A stretch of DNA of 64,000 nucleotides from Lucifuga dentata (GCA_014773175.1 VXCM01000970.1:126647-190646); one strand, 5' to 3'. Positions 44,736 through 56,518 are shown, counted from the stretch's first letter. The notes: generated from the letters alone by a model not told the origin. Translations and numbers: made by a program.

Positions 44736-45088
44736 ACCACAGGCTGCAGCATTTAATATATCATCAAAATTGTATTTGAAGGTTTATGTACTCCATTGCA
44801 GAGAGGATAAGTCACTTAAGCTCTACCCTACCCTTCGGTACTTTGATATGTATGTTTGTAAGTGTGGTTTACTCCCCATACACACACACTCCGAGTTCTC
44901 AACATTCTATTCATGTGTCAGGCAGGTTTTTTCTTGCCTAAGTTTTTAAATGAAAACAGAATGATTGATGAAACGTAGCACTTTTTGCATTAGGTTACAA
45001 TAGTTTCTCCTCCGCTGTCAAAACAATGGTTGTCATTTGAAATATGCTGACCAGGAAAACACAGCATCCTTCATTTTGTCTTGACAAA

Positions 45089-45144
<56 letters not shown>

Positions 45145-45472
45145 CTCCAGGACTGTCTTATTCTGGAGAAAAACGAGATGCACCACCCAGTGTGCTCCTT
45201 CCAGGACGACTTTCAGGAGTTTGAGATGATTGACGACGAAGATGAGGATGATGATGAGGAAGACGATGAAGATGAAGAGATTGACCTTGATGCACCCCCG
45301 TCCCCCTCAGCCTCCCCTCCTCCTTCCCCTACATTTGGCACTCTCAAAAGCAGACCTACTACGCTGAACCTCACTACTGCTGTGTCACAGGTAAGGAGAC
45401 TGGAACTCTGCGCTAAACACAGATAACATATCGTGGTTTTTTTCTTTTTACAGTAATGATCCTATACACACT

Positions 45473-45515
<43 letters not shown>

Positions 45516-48500
45516 TCTCTCCCTCTCTCTTCATCAGGATTCACTCAACAACAACAGCAGCCTATCTCCAAAGAAAGGAAGCTGGCAGGACTCTTTACGT
45601 AACCCTACATCACAGGGTGAGGAGAGGATTGTCATTATTGTCACCTATAAGTACACTGTAAAATGTGACAAGTTGATCTTACTTAAAAAAAAATCTAGGA
45701 AACTGATTGCCTTGAAAAAGGTAAGTAAATATAACTATTAGTCTTAAGTTATGTTTACTTTATGTCTACTTGAACTTAAGACTATATGGTTATGGTTACT
45801 TACCCTTTTCAAGACAATCTGTTTCCTAGATTTTTTTGAGTAAGATCAGCTTGTCACATTTTATACTGTATTTGGCTGGGGGCTGGGAATATGTTTTTGT
45901 TTGTTTGTTTGTTTGTTTGTTTGTTTCAGCATTGTTTCAGATGTACAGAAAACCCCAATCTTGAAAAGGTTTTTAGCATCCTTTCTACTCCACCATCACA
46001 ACATGGTTAATATTACCATTAGGAAGAACTGGTTTTAATGGGCTCACATTTAATACTGCCTTGTTTAAAGGAGAATACTGGTGATTTTGCATGTTTGAGC
46101 CCAATCAATACAACTCACACACACATTACATTACTGCCAACCATTTTCCAATAAATACTACCGGAGTGGTACAGTTTAGATTTGTTTTTCCTACCTTCCA
46201 GACAGCCATTGATTTCAGTTCATTCCAGTACTCTATTAAAATCAACTTACAGAGACTTGAAACATGATTGAGATAGGTAATCCATCATAGCGAACCAAAT
46301 GCCATTCTTATTTTTTGTCGAAGTAACTTAATTTAACTGGTCTAACATTGAGCTGCATAGAAGAAAATATGTCTGCCAGGGAATATAGGCCGCTTTTACA
46401 GAGAAATTAAAATCACTGTGCCTTCTACAATCAGACATACTATATGTGTTAGCAGGCAAAACATTGAGTTTTAAGGTGGGTGTATCACCTTAACAATTTA
46501 TTTTGAAAGATAAGGGTATTTGGCAAAATAACATGAAAACTAAAATACAGTTTTATGTTCTGAAAAATAGTTGTCAGTAACTTAACATGTATGCAGGTGG
46601 TATTTACTGGGCTCAAACATGGTAAATCACTGGTATGCTCCTTTAAAATAAAGCTAATGTGCTAATTATGACTATACACACATTGTGAGCATAACACACA
46701 ACTCAAAAATATCTACTTATCCTACAGGGCGTCTGTCTCCAACTCACTCATGTCTGGAAGACGGCAGCCACGTGACAGGCCAGTGTCTAGCCTCTCCAGT
46801 GTCCCAGGCACCAGAGTCCCAGAGCAAAGGTACTCCCCCAAAACAGGCTGGGGAGGGCGGGAACGCCCAGTCACCTCACAGGCCCCTCCTCTGTGACATG
46901 GAGGGCAACAGGCGGGAGAGGCCCGAATACGGTAACAATTGGCCAGCATACAAAGCTCAGACCTCATCTCATCAACATCAGTGTCGTCTAATACCGTGAT
47001 GTGAATTTAAGTGATGTGACTTAGATTTGTTCAGAGATATAAGTTCAGCAAAATACTGTTTTTTCTTAAACCAAGTTGAAGAAGTCTACTTTAAAAAAAC
47101 AATTTGGGTTATTTTTAATTGAGAATACTTGCTGAACTCTATATCAATGCTATGTTTGTTCATCCTCCACAATGCCTCAATGATTATGAACTTAAGTGAA
47201 ATCCTATTGCCTCCTCAATATCTTGTCTTCCTTGCTATACTTGACTCTTTTTTTTTTATTCATTACTCTCTTACACTCTGTCTTTTAATCCTCTTCCTCT
47301 AATTATCCGATCCCCCTTTCTCCTTGTGCATTCTCTGCATCTTCTGCTTCCACTGTATTCTTATTCTCTCATGCCCTTTCTTGTTTCTCCGCACCTTTTT
47401 CCTGACAGGTTCATTTGGTCAACATAAGTCCCACACATGCTCTGGTGATGTCGCTAAACCCAAGGCTGACCCTTCCATCCAGAAGTCCAGAGTGCCGTCT
47501 GTAGATGAGCACTCTCAGTGTTCGGACACAGAGGTGGACCACGACCTCAACAACGACCACAACCACAAACACTCAAATCGGCGTGCCACTGACACCTATA
47601 CAATCACCAACGAGTCAGGCATGGAGCCAGAGAATGACCTAGACCCAGATGGAACCAGTCACTGCTTGTCATCTACTGCACCCATGGGAGCTAATGATGG
47701 TGCCGACACACCCTTTTCTGATGAGGAGCTGGAAAAGGACTTTGACGTGGAGTTCATGTGTAAGGAGACATATGATATGGTGTGTAAGGAAAATCAGGGC
47801 TCATCGTATGTGGAATTCCCCTCCATTGAACCTTGTGAGCCCATCTCCTTCTCCAGCTACATGTCCTCTAGCCTCTCTGATGCTCATGACCAATCCAACA
47901 GCTCAGACGCTACAGCGGCCGAACCCATTGAGGCAGCAGCTAATGACTCTACCTCTCCTTCTTCAGATCCAGGGATAGCAGATATGAACCAGCAGGGTTA
48001 TATGACTTCAGACCAGGACAAGGACCTGAGCTCTCCAGGCTCTGACTCAGACATTGAAGGGGAGCTGGAGGCAGCGTTTGCCTGTGGAGGTCCCATAGTC
48101 TCCAACATGATCTCCTCTATCTCAGAGACAGAGCTGGACCTGACCAGTGATGACAGTAGCAGTGGACGCTCCTCTCATCTCACCAACTCCATTGAGGAGG
48201 CCAGCTCACCTACATCAGATCAGGAACTGGATCCAGATACAGAGTTAGAGCAGGACAGTGGCATTGTGGGACTGAAAACATCTCTGTTCTTGGGCCAGCC
48301 TGACCCAATCAAAGAAGGGTCCCCTTTACCCTCTCCATCTCCTTTACCTTCACCCACTTTAGCTACCCCTTCCCCTATTGACTCACCCATTTTCCCTCCT
48401 GAGAGTTATGATGAAGCTGTGATGGGGCTGTCTGTGGATGATGAGCTGTCCTGTGAGCACCAGGCTGACCCAGATGAGACTTTGCCTCCAGACCAATGCT

Positions 48501-51028
48501 GTGAGGACAGCCTGTCCAGACAGATGGTGCTCCAGATAGAACCAGACCACAGCTTAGAGAGCTTCAAACGCTCCTTCTATCTGCCAGTGGGACCCAGATT
48601 AATGCCCAGTTCTGATGAATATGATGGAACCAGTGAGGGAGACTCAGAATCGGAGAGTGAAGATGAGCTGAGTGAGAACTCAGACTCACCTTGGTTGCTT
48701 AGCAATCTAGTCAACAGAATGATCTCAGAGGGCTCATATCCAATCAGCTGTCCTGAAGAGTGCTTCAAGAGGAAGGTATCTGTGTCTGATACCATCTCAC
48801 CATCTTCAGATATTGATCCAGACGGTTTTGATGAAGACCAAGGGAAGAAATCAGGAGTGGAGGGATTAGAGGATGAAGAAAAGGATGGTGAAAGGTTACA
48901 TACTGATAATATGGAACCAGGAGAGAGGGGTAAGAGTGTGGAGCTTCCAAAGGAAGAGGCAGTGAAAAGCAACGAGAGGTTTGGCCCTTGTCTCTATATG
49001 AACAATCCAACTGGTGACACTATAACCCCGCTGATTCTGGAGCGCTGTGTGAACAATGGGACAGGAACCACAGATTTCCCCCCCTCCTACACCACTAAAG
49101 ACACTGAGAAGAACTTCTTCAACAAACCATCCACAAACACCAGAAGACAGGAGGAAGACGAAGAGCCAAATAATGATTTAATGATGCTGGAGGGGAGGCG
49201 GGATCTGGACTCACCAAGCCTTACTGAGAGCGTGGTTAGCGACAAAGATGAAGGACGAGAGACGGAGCCGAGGCCAACTAGCCGTTCCTCAGCCTCTCTT
49301 GAACGCATAACTGAGGTAAAAAACAGCCTGACACTGGATATCCCCACTGCCCAGACCAACCGCTGCTTCAGCCTCACCTACTCCACAGATAATGATGAAG
49401 AAGAGGAAGACGGGGATTCTTATCCATTCCTGGGCAGCATGAGGAAGCAGTCTTCCTACAGGGGTAGTGACTTGGACCTTGATAGTTCACCACCTATAGA
49501 TTCCAGTGTGCATGACATTCCTTTATCTGACCAGGACCTCCCACTGTGTGAGAAAGAACTGGCTCTGAGGCAACAGAATGAAGATGATGGACTGGCCTAT
49601 GACTCCATGAAGTACACACTCGTGGTGGATGAGAATACTACCCTGGAGCTAGTCAGCCTCAGGAGGTAAGTCCTGTATAACAAATCTGTTATTTGTATTT
49701 TATGACAAAACACAGGCTCTTTGAGTAACTGTAAAGCTTTGTTAATTAGAAATAACATTGTAATTGTAGTGACTGAGCTTCATAAGTGATTTATTTTCTC
49801 AGGTGCACCTCCGTTTTGAGTGATGACAGCGAGTTGTCTACTATATGTGATGAGGAGCCCTTAGGGATGGGAGAAGTGGGTTACGACCGTGCCGATGAGG
49901 AGGTGAGGCCAGAGCTGCTCAGCTCTTCTGAAGACTCCTCCCCTGAGGCCGACTTGCCATTTTCCAAGAAGTTCCTCAATGTGTTTGTCAACAGCACCTC
50001 CCGTTCCTCCAGTAAGTCAGACATAACAAACTATGGGTATTATGTTCTTCAAAGTAATGACCCACTTTAGCCGTTAACTTACTGTACATCATTTTCCTTG
50101 ATGTGTGGTGGGTGTAAAAGTTATGGTCCAAGTGGCAGTATAATTGCTAATATAATCAATTCTGGGTCCTTAGAATGAATATATTATGATGGTGCTCAGC
50201 CCTGTCATCATGATACATTAACATGTGAGCTAAATATGGCAGGAAGCCCACACAAGCCTATGGGGAGGGCTCTGCTTCCCAGAACATCCATCATCAATCA
50301 GTGCCTTCTCTTAGAGATTCACATCTGTAATGAAGGGTAATTTACATAATGAAAGGCTCATTACACAGACTTCCATTCCCATTTCTCTTTTTGAGGTAGA
50401 TTGTCTTCCTGACAAATTCCGTTTCTTTCATTTAGAGTTTCTCATAGAAAATTTCCACAACAGTTACAGAAGGTTGTTTAATGTGTTACTTTTAGGTTGG
50501 ACGATTAGCTTATAACTTTATTTGGAAAAAAACAGTTTTCAGGGCATTAAAACAATATTACTGGTGTGTGTTTTCCTGTGTAGGTACAGAATCCTTTGGC
50601 CTTTTCTCCTGCACCATCAACGGAGAGGAGAGGGACCAGACACATAGGGCAGTCTACAGGTAAGACAACCTACAATACACTTTCATTTTTAATTGTGGGA
50701 TATACAGTATGGGAAAATTCTACATGATTTTGTACAATCTACACTGTCTTTTTTGTAGATTGTACAAAATCATGTAAAATTTTGAGTGTCATCAGCTACA
50801 GTTTTTGAATGAAACTATAGTGTTTTTTATTTTTTTTTGTTTGTTTTTTTTGGGCCTTGTATGGATAAACAAAAAAATATTTCTTCACGGTTTTGTGTTT
50901 TTCAGTGCATTGTAGGGGTCATGTAACAATAGGAAAACGTTAATGATTTAAAAAGGAGGGCAGATGTTTGAGCTCCAAGAGCTGCTGCTCCAGGGTAGCT
51001 GTTAATCACATCAGCCACCACCTGTGTC

Positions 51029-51074
<46 letters not shown>

Positions 51075-54063
51075 CGTGGCAAACAGAAAGAGAGCAAGTT
51101 ACACATGCCTCACTTGTCATGTATACAGACACATGATATGCATGTATAATCATATTTGATCTTCCACTGTCCTCTTTAAGTAAACATAACTCATCATTAA
51201 TTCCCCACCCTTCCTCCACCATCTTTCTGTTTCATTCCTCCCACCCTATAGGGAGTTACCTGACACCTAAACCTCTGCTTCCTGTAGGATTGTTACAATT
51301 AACCACCATTAGTAATCTTCCAATTTGACACAATTCAGCTGGGGAGGTGTAATGTACAGTAGGATGTATAATAGCATGCATCTGTCCTCTCTGCTGCCCT
51401 CTGCAGGTTCATTCCCAGACATGCAGATGAATTGGAGCTGGATGTGGATGATCCTTTATACGTGGAGGAGGAAGAGGATGACTACTGGTACAGAGGCTAT
51501 AACATGCGGACAGGCGAGAGGGGGATTTTCCCTGCTTTTTATGCCCATGAGGTCATAGGACAGTCTAAGGACTTGTTGGGTGAGTAGACAGATACTTACT
51601 GCCTTTTTTCTTGAAACACTATGAGGTAGATTGTCTTCCTGTAAATGACTGAAGAATCTCATGTTCTCTCTGTGTGTGTGTATGTGTATGTATATGTCCA
51701 CACTATAGGAATGAAAAGGAACCCAGCATGGATTGAGACTTACAGCGTTCAGTTTTTGGGGTCTGTTGAGGTACCTTATCACCAAGGCAACGGTATCCTT
51801 TGTGCCGCCATGCAGAAGGTAAATTAAGTGCACGATAATGCAAACAGACACACATACATGTAGATATGCATCATGTAAAGATATATATGCTGACATAACA
51901 GTATTTTCTGTCCATTAGATTGCTATATCGAGGAAACGAACAGTCCACGTGCGACCTCCTTCTCTGTGCGAGTTAGAGGTTAGCTTGCAAGGAGTTAAAC
52001 TGATCATGAGCCTGGAGGATGAATATGACTCCCTTGATGAGGTAAGGCCAGATCAATGAATGAATCAATAAATCACTAAGCCTATTCACTGATCAATCAA
52101 TTAATTATCCTTTTGGCAAAAGTTCAGTTTAATGTTCAACTGATAATTTCCTTCAACTTGTTGAAATATTTTGGGTTAACCCCAAGGAAGCATCACAGCA
52201 TATATGTGCATAACACATATTTTCTGGGTTTTAGTTGTAATGTGTTACCTGTCGGAAAATCTGTCCTGAAAAATGCAGATGTAGTTCAGAAATGAACATT
52301 GAAGCAAATGTGGTCTCATTTATCGAGCAGGTTGATGCTTACCGTATGAATAAAAATGAGTAGATGTATTTAATAAAGTTGAATATAATGAAAACATTAT
52401 CTTTGGAAAGTGATTTCATCTCTTTGATAGTATTTTTTCTGCATCTCCATCTTTAGTTTGACAGATGTAGTCACTTCTTCCAGATGAAGAACATCTCGTT
52501 CTGTGGATGCCATCCGAGGAATGACTGGTAAACTAATATACTGTTTTTTCTTCTCTCCAGTTAGGAGCGTACAGATCTGACTGGTCACGTCATATTGTGT
52601 TTTTCTCCATGCAGCTACTTTGGTTTCATCACTAAGCACCCGATGCTGAACAGATTTGCTTGCCACGTGTTTGTATCCCAGGAGTCAATGCGACCTGTAG
52701 CAGAGTGTGTTGGGTGAGTCGAGATTGTAATATATCATGTACACTGTGTGATAATATAAACTGCTGTAAGTAAACTATAACTTATTTTCTGAAGCAACTT
52801 TAAACATCTTTTTTACTTTTCTATGATGGTTCTCAGTCATCCAGGTCATTGGATATTCAGTATAGTTCAAGGCAAGTGGACTTGCTGTTCAGCCTGGAAG
52901 ACATTTCGCTATTCATTCAAGTAGTTTTTCAGTTCTGAGTCAGTTTTGGGAAGGAAAGCAGCATTTATCCTCTGATAGTCATTGACACCCTCGGCTAGAT
53001 GACTCCTTAGTCCACATGGGAATCATGTGAGGGTCACTGGATTCATAGGAGTTACAAATTGCTCTGCAGCAGAAGATAGAGCTGTAACTAATGGTAGAGA
53101 TGTTAGGATGGCATTGCAGCCCACTCTCTCTGTTTAGAGATGTTTTTTTTTCCAGTTTTGACTGGAAAAAAAACTGCTCTTTGTCTCTCTTCTCTGTCCT
53201 TTGTTATCATCAAAGGAGTGTTCCTTATCTTTTAGATGTAGTTATAGACAGCTGAGTCTTGGCCTGAGAAGTTGGACCTGCTATCTTCAGCCAGCCACTT
53301 TTCTAGCAGGTTTTTTGCATCCCCAGTGTATAGATCAGTACAGTCCCCATTGGATTTGATTGCAACTGGAAATCATTAGCAATTATCTGGACTGTTCAAG
53401 TACACTAAGATGGCTTTTGATCATTGTCTACTGATCTAAAAGACTGGATCCACTCCTGCTGCATCTTTACTGCCAGAAATTTTTAACTATAGCAGGAGAA
53501 TAGTGAGAAAAGATACAAGAAGGCATATAAAATATCCTGCAGATCCACATTTTTCTACACATATAACCAATTTGTGTGTGTAAGGTTAATGTAGGATACT
53601 GTAGGATTAGTCATATGAGTCAGTCACATTACATTTGAATTATTAAAGATGCAGATAGTTCACTGTTTCACTGTCTCTGGACAGAACAAATGTAGGCAGC
53701 ACAGCACGTAGCAGGTTTTTATTTGTCATATTTTTATTCTGCTCTATCTGTGGAATAGACTTAGGGTAAGGGAAAAGTTTTTGTCACATCATTGACTGGC
53801 AAAAAATACACTGAGTGAGAGTTGTTCTATATTTGCACTGTAATTATGTTTAGTTTATGCTCTGTCTGTGTGCTCTAACCAGACCTCCCTTGAGAGGTAG
53901 AGCATGACTGTGTAGAATCTGTCACCACAGAGGATTAGACATGGAAGGCTAATCTTTTGTCACGCTGTCTTCTTTCTGTTTGGTTTGCAGTCGAGCCTTT
54001 CAGGAGTATTACCAGGAACATCTGGAATATGCCTGCCCCACCGAGGATATCTATCTGGAGTAA
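29261..54063 (+). CDS. mapk8ip2: JNK-interacting protein 2 (JIP2/IB2), 1294 aa, 14 coding exons
   Basis: Scaffold that tethers JNK-pathway kinases and kinesin cargo, chiefly in neurons. Coding exons: 29261-29325, 39604-39709, 45151-45390, 45538-45616, 46728-46931, 47409-49665, 49803-50011, 50584-50659, 51407-51579, 51709-51818, 51919-52041, 52457-52527, 52615-52713 and 53991-54063 (TAA). The N-terminus [20 protein letters not shown] is near-invariant. An acidic tract ([15 protein letters not shown]) precedes the JNK-docking motif RPTTLNL at 125-131. An SH3 domain spans about 1076-1136 ([20 protein letters not shown]). A PTB domain spans about 1147-1285 ([16 protein letters not shown]). The C-terminal motif is [11 protein letters not shown]. 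It is about 1.5 times the length of the mammalian protein; the excess is in the 2.26-kb sixth coding exon. Intron 1 (10.3 kb) holds pgc on the other strand. Confidence 0.95.
29330..35130. other. mapk8ip2 intron 1, left part
   Basis: Long intron. It contains microsatellites at about 31436-31476 (CT/CA) and 33450-33548 (GT, split by an N at 33490). It also contains an N at 32519, a small inverted-repeat element at 32975-33100 and an unexplained GC-richer block at 32530-32815. No host exon was recognised. Confidence 0.5.
32975..33100. repeat. small element with 18-bp terminal inverted repeats
   Basis: GGGTCCTGTGTTCCCCAG (32976-32993) is mirrored by CTGGGGAACATAGGACCC (33082-33099) with one mismatch. 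It has the size and form of a MITE, with no coding capacity. The superfamily is unknown because no clear target duplication is visible. Confidence 0.55.
35138..37556 (-). CDS. pgc: pepsinogen C (progastricsin)-type aspartic protease, 387 aa, nine exons
   Basis: Secreted stomach zymogen that activates itself in acid. Exons on minus: 37501-37556, 37253-37394, 36963-37080, 36671-36789, 36164-36363, 35960-36076, 35658-35805, 35412-35510 and 35138-35302 (stop TAA). The nine-exon layout is the standard one for pepsinogens. A signal peptide covers about 1-16. The propeptide ([19 protein letters not shown]) has the usual basic residues. The first catalytic motif is FDTGSANLW (Asp86) and the second is IVDTGTS (Asp270). 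The flap is [10 protein letters not shown]. The C-terminus [10 protein letters not shown] is typical. GWCSQGCQS and LPPSAYI favour the C branch over A. The commonest first motif is DTGSSNLW; here Ser is Ala, which leaves the catalytic Asp-Thr-Gly intact. It lies wholly inside intron 1 of mapk8ip2 on the opposite strand. Confidence 0.94.
37618..37625 (-). promoter_or_regulatory. TATA box of pgc
   Basis: TATATAAG on minus, about 62 bp upstream of the pgc ATG, predicts a short leader. This indicates pgc has its own promoter within the mapk8ip2 intron. Confidence 0.7.
37640..39600. other. mapk8ip2 intron 1, right part, upstream of pgc
   Basis: AT-rich sequence with one N join (38116) between T-runs. 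It would hold any distal pgc control elements. No gene, RNA or classified repeat was recognised. Confidence 0.45.
40197..40391. repeat. two (CT)n microsatellite blocks
   Basis: CT runs at about 40197-40246 and 40350-40391 are separated by unique sequence. Open frames here are mostly Ser-Leu repeats from the CT tract. Confidence 0.95.
43328..43831. mobile_element. Tc1/mariner-like element, non-autonomous
   Basis: The left end CAGTGCTCTCTACAAATATTTGGCAC and the reverse complement of the right end (CAGCGGCCTCCACAAATTTTGGCAAC) form terminal inverted repeats flanked by TA on both sides. Subterminal blocks around AATTAAAATAAAATAATTGAAAGGA are also mirrored. A short central stretch may be transposase debris. 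It lies in mapk8ip2 intron 2. Confidence 0.72.
44677..44732. repeat. (CA)n microsatellite
   Basis: About 28 CA units in mapk8ip2 intron 2. Confidence 0.96.
45091..45140. repeat. (CT)n tract forming the polypyrimidine tract of mapk8ip2 coding exon 3
   Basis: About 25 CT units run to within 10 bp of the acceptor CTCTCCAG at 45150, so the microsatellite itself serves as the polypyrimidine tract. Confidence 0.9.
45480..45530. repeat. (CT)n tract next to the acceptor of mapk8ip2 coding exon 4
   Basis: CT repeats with minor interruptions end at TTCATCAG (acceptor at 45537). This is the second consecutive intron whose polypyrimidine tract is a microsatellite. Confidence 0.9.
45652..45870. mobile_element. 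long-arm fold-back element
   Basis: Arms of about 105 bp are inverted copies. The left arm runs TACACTGTAAAATGTGACAAG through ATCTAGGAAACTGATTGCC. The right arm is its reverse complement with scattered mismatches. Only a short centre separates them. This matches palindromic MITEs of the Tc1/mariner type common in fish. It lies in the intron between mapk8ip2 exons 45538-45616 and 46728-46931. The minus strand would present the same fold in RNA. Confidence 0.8.
45897..45927. repeat. (TTTG)n microsatellite
   Basis: About seven TTTG units next to the fold-back element. Confidence 0.93.
46065..46646 (+). mobile_element. 0.55-kb inverted-repeat element (copy 6 of 7)
   Basis: A complete copy bounded by TTAA: TTTAAAGGAGAATACTGGTG at left and ACTGGTATGCTCCTTTAAA at right. 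It lies in the same mapk8ip2 intron as the fold-back element. Confidence 0.85.
50722..50775. repeat. perfect 21-bp inverted repeat (hairpin)
   Basis: ACATGATTTTGTACAATCTAC at 50722-50742 and its exact reverse complement at 50755-50775 flank a 12-nt loop. A few more flanking bases (AAAATT/AATTTT) also pair. It lies 60 bp after the donor of the mapk8ip2 exon at 50584-50659. It could be a small transposon scar or a structured intronic RNA. Confidence 0.8.
51030..51074. repeat. (TG)n(AG)n microsatellite
   Basis: A TG run followed by an AG run in the mapk8ip2 intron between exons 50584-50659 and 51407-51579. Confidence 0.93.
52835..53345 (-). pseudogene. Penelope-like retroelement remnant (GIY-YIG endonuclease end)
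   Basis: Read on minus, a decayed frame gives YTGDAKNLL, then [16 protein letters not shown], then [11 protein letters not shown]. This resembles the GIY-YIG endonuclease tail of fish Penelope-like elements ([34 protein letters not shown]). The following non-coding part (TTCAGCCTGGAAGACATTTCGC on plus) is also a recurrent fish repeat. It has stop codons and indels. It lies in the last mapk8ip2 intron. Confidence 0.65.
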
Positions 54064-56397
54064 GAAGCATTACCATGATGACCATCTTCTTTCTCTTCAC
54101 CCTCCTCTACAGCTTGTGTATATTCATCAAGTTTGCCACCAGAGGGTGTTAAAAACAGGGGTCTTCTCTCCAATGTAAAATACTCTTGTGTATCCCTCTA
54201 CATCTGGGATATTCATTTTATTTCTAGGCATTTTGACTGATTTCATTCATGTGTTTGTTTCCATCTTCTGGATGGATTTGATTGCCTGTTTCTTTTATCT
54301 TTTTCTATGATCTAAAATGAAGTTGTCGAGCACCAGTTTATTTCAAGGTATCTCCTTTGAAACAAAACCAATATACCTACTACTGCTGTTTCACATTTTA
54401 ATGCATGGCTAGTAGGGTTATTGCACACAGACACACCCAGAAATACACATATCCAAGTGAATGGCAAGCAGCTCAATGATCAATAAGGGGATGGTGTAGA
54501 ATTGATAAGTGGGAATTTAATGAAGTGTAAATATGTACTGTTGAATACTGACAAATTTGATTTCTAACAGTAGTGACAGTGGAGCAAAGTAGAGCGAGTA
54601 CGGTGAGCTGTCCTTGATCTGAGCTTATCCTCGTATCACGTACAAGAAGTAGTGTGTGTGTGTTGTAAATACATGTATAGAAAGTAGACATACAGACGCA
54701 TCATCCAAACTATGTAAGAAACACAGGTAAGAATGATGGACAGGGATTTATTCTCAGTTTTGCTGTGGGAATAAGTGACTGAATATTAGGAAAAGATGTG
54801 ACAGAATGAACTTTGAATGTCATCAGCTCAACAAATAGTTTATTTAGCTTGGGTAGGTGCAGTAACTGTCAGTACTTGTGAATGACATCACAGCTCCATT
54901 TTACTGTTATCTGGTCCTCAAAGTTGAACTGGTTGTTGACCTTCACCTTGGGGGAGCTTTCATAAGAAATCAATCAACTGTTAAACTTGCAAATCAGATC
55001 ACTGCATGCTTTGCTATGATTGGTGTGACTTTCAGGTCAAAGAAAGCAAAAGGCCCTCTGAAAAGCCATATTATCACGTCTCTGACTGTTCAAGTCTGGC
55101 TCCAGTGAGATCCAAGTCTCCATTTTCTTTTGTCAGTTTCAATGAGGAAAAGGGAACGACTAGATTAAAAAGCAGCAGTCCTGTGTTAGTAGTGCTGGAT
55201 GGCGCTCTGCTTAATGTACAGTGATAGCGCCATGCTAATAATTTGTTATCAAAATGGAGTCAAACCCTCAATTAAAGGGAGGTTTTATTGTGGTGTAAAT
55301 GCTTGGTTAGACTTTGATCGTATTTCTCAAGTAAGATGCCTCAGCTGGACAGAAGGGATGGCTGTATGTTCCCAGAGTCATTTATTGCTTTTAGCCGTCA
55401 AAGGTTATGCATTAATCATTTATATTAAGCAGTAACCTCATTAGGGGTTGTTGAAGCATACTATAACACCTTATATGTTAGAATCATTTGAGTGCGAAAT
55501 TGCAGGCTTTGAACCCTACAACCATCTCCTTGCTTTCTGCCAAACACCGTTTACCATCTTGCACAGCTGTTTTAAGTCACCCATTCAGAGAAAACACCTC
55601 AGTTCTGCAGGATTTTAGTGGTTAACCTTCAGTGAAAGTTGATTTGGCAGGAGGGAGGTAGGGTGTTACATATGTATCGCTGTCAGTTAGACCATGTATA
55701 TATATAGCAAAACTAAGATAGTGCTGTGTCTTTTATGTTGAGTATGTTATTGAAATAAATATGTACATTATTAAAAAGAAAGTAAAAAAAAAAAAAAGAT
55801 CACAGCTAGACCCTGGAACAATCTTTTTTGTGATCTACAATATTATTTCTGTGTCTCATGTTTCCATACGAGGTGTGTGTCACACAGGCAACATTTTGGG
55901 TTCACGTCAGCGCCATTTAAGTGTCTACAAAGATTCTTCAGCAGCACATTTAGGGCACATTTGTGAGATGTGACATCAATAGTGTGTGATACACACCCAT
56001 CAGAGTACTGACCAATCTGCTGTTAGAGCTGAATAGTGACTTGAGTCAGCCGCCATTCCAAAACTATTATGTCTTACAGTAATCATCTCTGAGCGCCAAC
56101 AGTGTAACATCTCTGCTCTGTATCTATTTGCTTCCAATTCTGTTTTTCCTATCTTGTTCCAGCCTAGTTAAAACCCTTCTTTCCATCACAAGCCAAACTC
56201 TGAGGATGACCTAGTTCTGTATAGCTGCTGAGACATACATTAACAGTTAAACCAAACTTCTGACTTTATTACATACACAAGATTCTTCACTGTATACCTA
56301 GAGAACATCAGTATGTGACAGATCAAACATATCCTGTCTTGTATCTTTAAAAACAAGGACTTGTAAAATTCAAGGGAAAAAAACCCAAGAAAAATTA

Positions 56398-56449
<52 letters not shown>

Positions 56450-56500
56450 ACTGCCTTGTCATGGGTTTGGTCTTATGAATAAAATATATGCTTGATGTCT
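54064..56500 (+). other. mapk8ip2 3' UTR and termination region
   Basis: Long AT-rich stretch after the mapk8ip2 stop with no coding signal. Candidate poly(A) signals AATAAA are at 55754-55759 and 56478-56483. An uninterrupted A-run of about 48 nt lies at 56400-56448. Long 3' UTRs are usual for JIP genes. Which signal is used cannot be told. Confidence 0.55.
56399..56448. repeat. poly(A) tract
   Basis: Nearly 50 consecutive A residues 30 bp upstream of an AATAAA on plus, near the convergent ends of mapk8ip2 and arsa. Confidence 0.95.
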
Positions 56501-56518
56501 GAAAACTTTAATGCTGTC

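Larger units (their letters stand above)
39710..45090. other. mapk8ip2 intron 2
   Basis: A 5.4-kb intron. It contains CT tracts (40197-40246, 40350-40391), a CA tract (44677-44732), a Tc1/mariner-like element (43328-43831) and scattered short CA runs. No exon was recognised. Confidence 0.55.

Noticed and set aside
48577..48972. 131-residue open frame on minus inside mapk8ip2 exon 6
   Set aside because: Antisense shadow of a long, biased acidic/Ser coding exon; no start context or family resemblance.
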